From JBBIRM01 sp037441765 (lineage in GTDB: Bacteria; Desulfobacterota; BSN033; UBA1163), in NCBI GenBank assembly GCA_037441765.1, contig JBBIRM010000189.1, forward strand, positions 1 through 5,371: a stretch of 5,371 nucleotides of DNA, read 5' to 3'. Every line of letters starts with the position of its first letter. Position 1 is the first letter of the stretch. Below, one piece after another: positions 5,325-5,371 of the stretch. Under the pieces are notes generated by a model. The model ran no database searches and was not told the DNA's origin. It saw only the letters and a program-made list of their open reading frames with translations. The position numbers and the translations under genes were made by a program.

Positions 5325-5371
5325 CTAGTTTTGCACCTTTCTAATTGAAAATAGAAAGCTCTTACCATATT

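Overview
The window reads as a chromosomal segment from a moderately AT-rich, probably anaerobic bacterium. ResB points to System II cytochrome c maturation, LarB to the nickel-pincer cofactor, and there is an IHF/HU-type protein, an AcuC-like deacetylase and GGAGG-type ribosome binding sites. A Desulfobacterota (deltaproteobacterial) or similar lineage fits best, but this is inference from gene types and cannot be proved from the sequence alone. No phage, plasmid, CRISPR, rRNA or tRNA signal was seen.

Layout. Bases 1-167 hold a leader with a good sigma70-like promoter (72-100). Its spacer is a perfect inverted repeat, and a second inverted repeat lies in the presumed 5' untranslated region. 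resB (168-1556, +) encodes the ResB/Ccs1 subunit of the haem-handling cytochrome c synthase; its usual partner CcsA/ResC is not in the window. An IHF/HU-family DNA-binding protein gene (1664-1948, +) follows after 107 AT-rich bases. It converges with a histone-deacetylase-family gene (1945-3000, -), and the two stop codons overlap.

The 481 bases between the deacetylase start and larB (3001-3481) contain no convincing gene. They hold a composite inverted-repeat element (3101-3384) with 28-bp imperfect terminal inverted repeats and a REP-like central hairpin. A second, partial copy of its terminal unit lies at 5228-5292, after the last gene, so this is a dispersed repeat family.

A probable three-gene + strand operon occupies 3482-5220. 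It starts with larB (nickel-pincer cofactor synthesis, first step), then a hypothetical membrane protein 10 bases downstream, then a TM1367-like cyclophilin-fold protein overlapping that gene by 44 bases. larB has its own promoter (3438-3467) just beyond the repeat element. The larC and larE partners are not visible. The unknown membrane protein and the cyclophilin-like protein are the best candidates for new biology here, as possible accessory factors of the nickel-pincer pathway.
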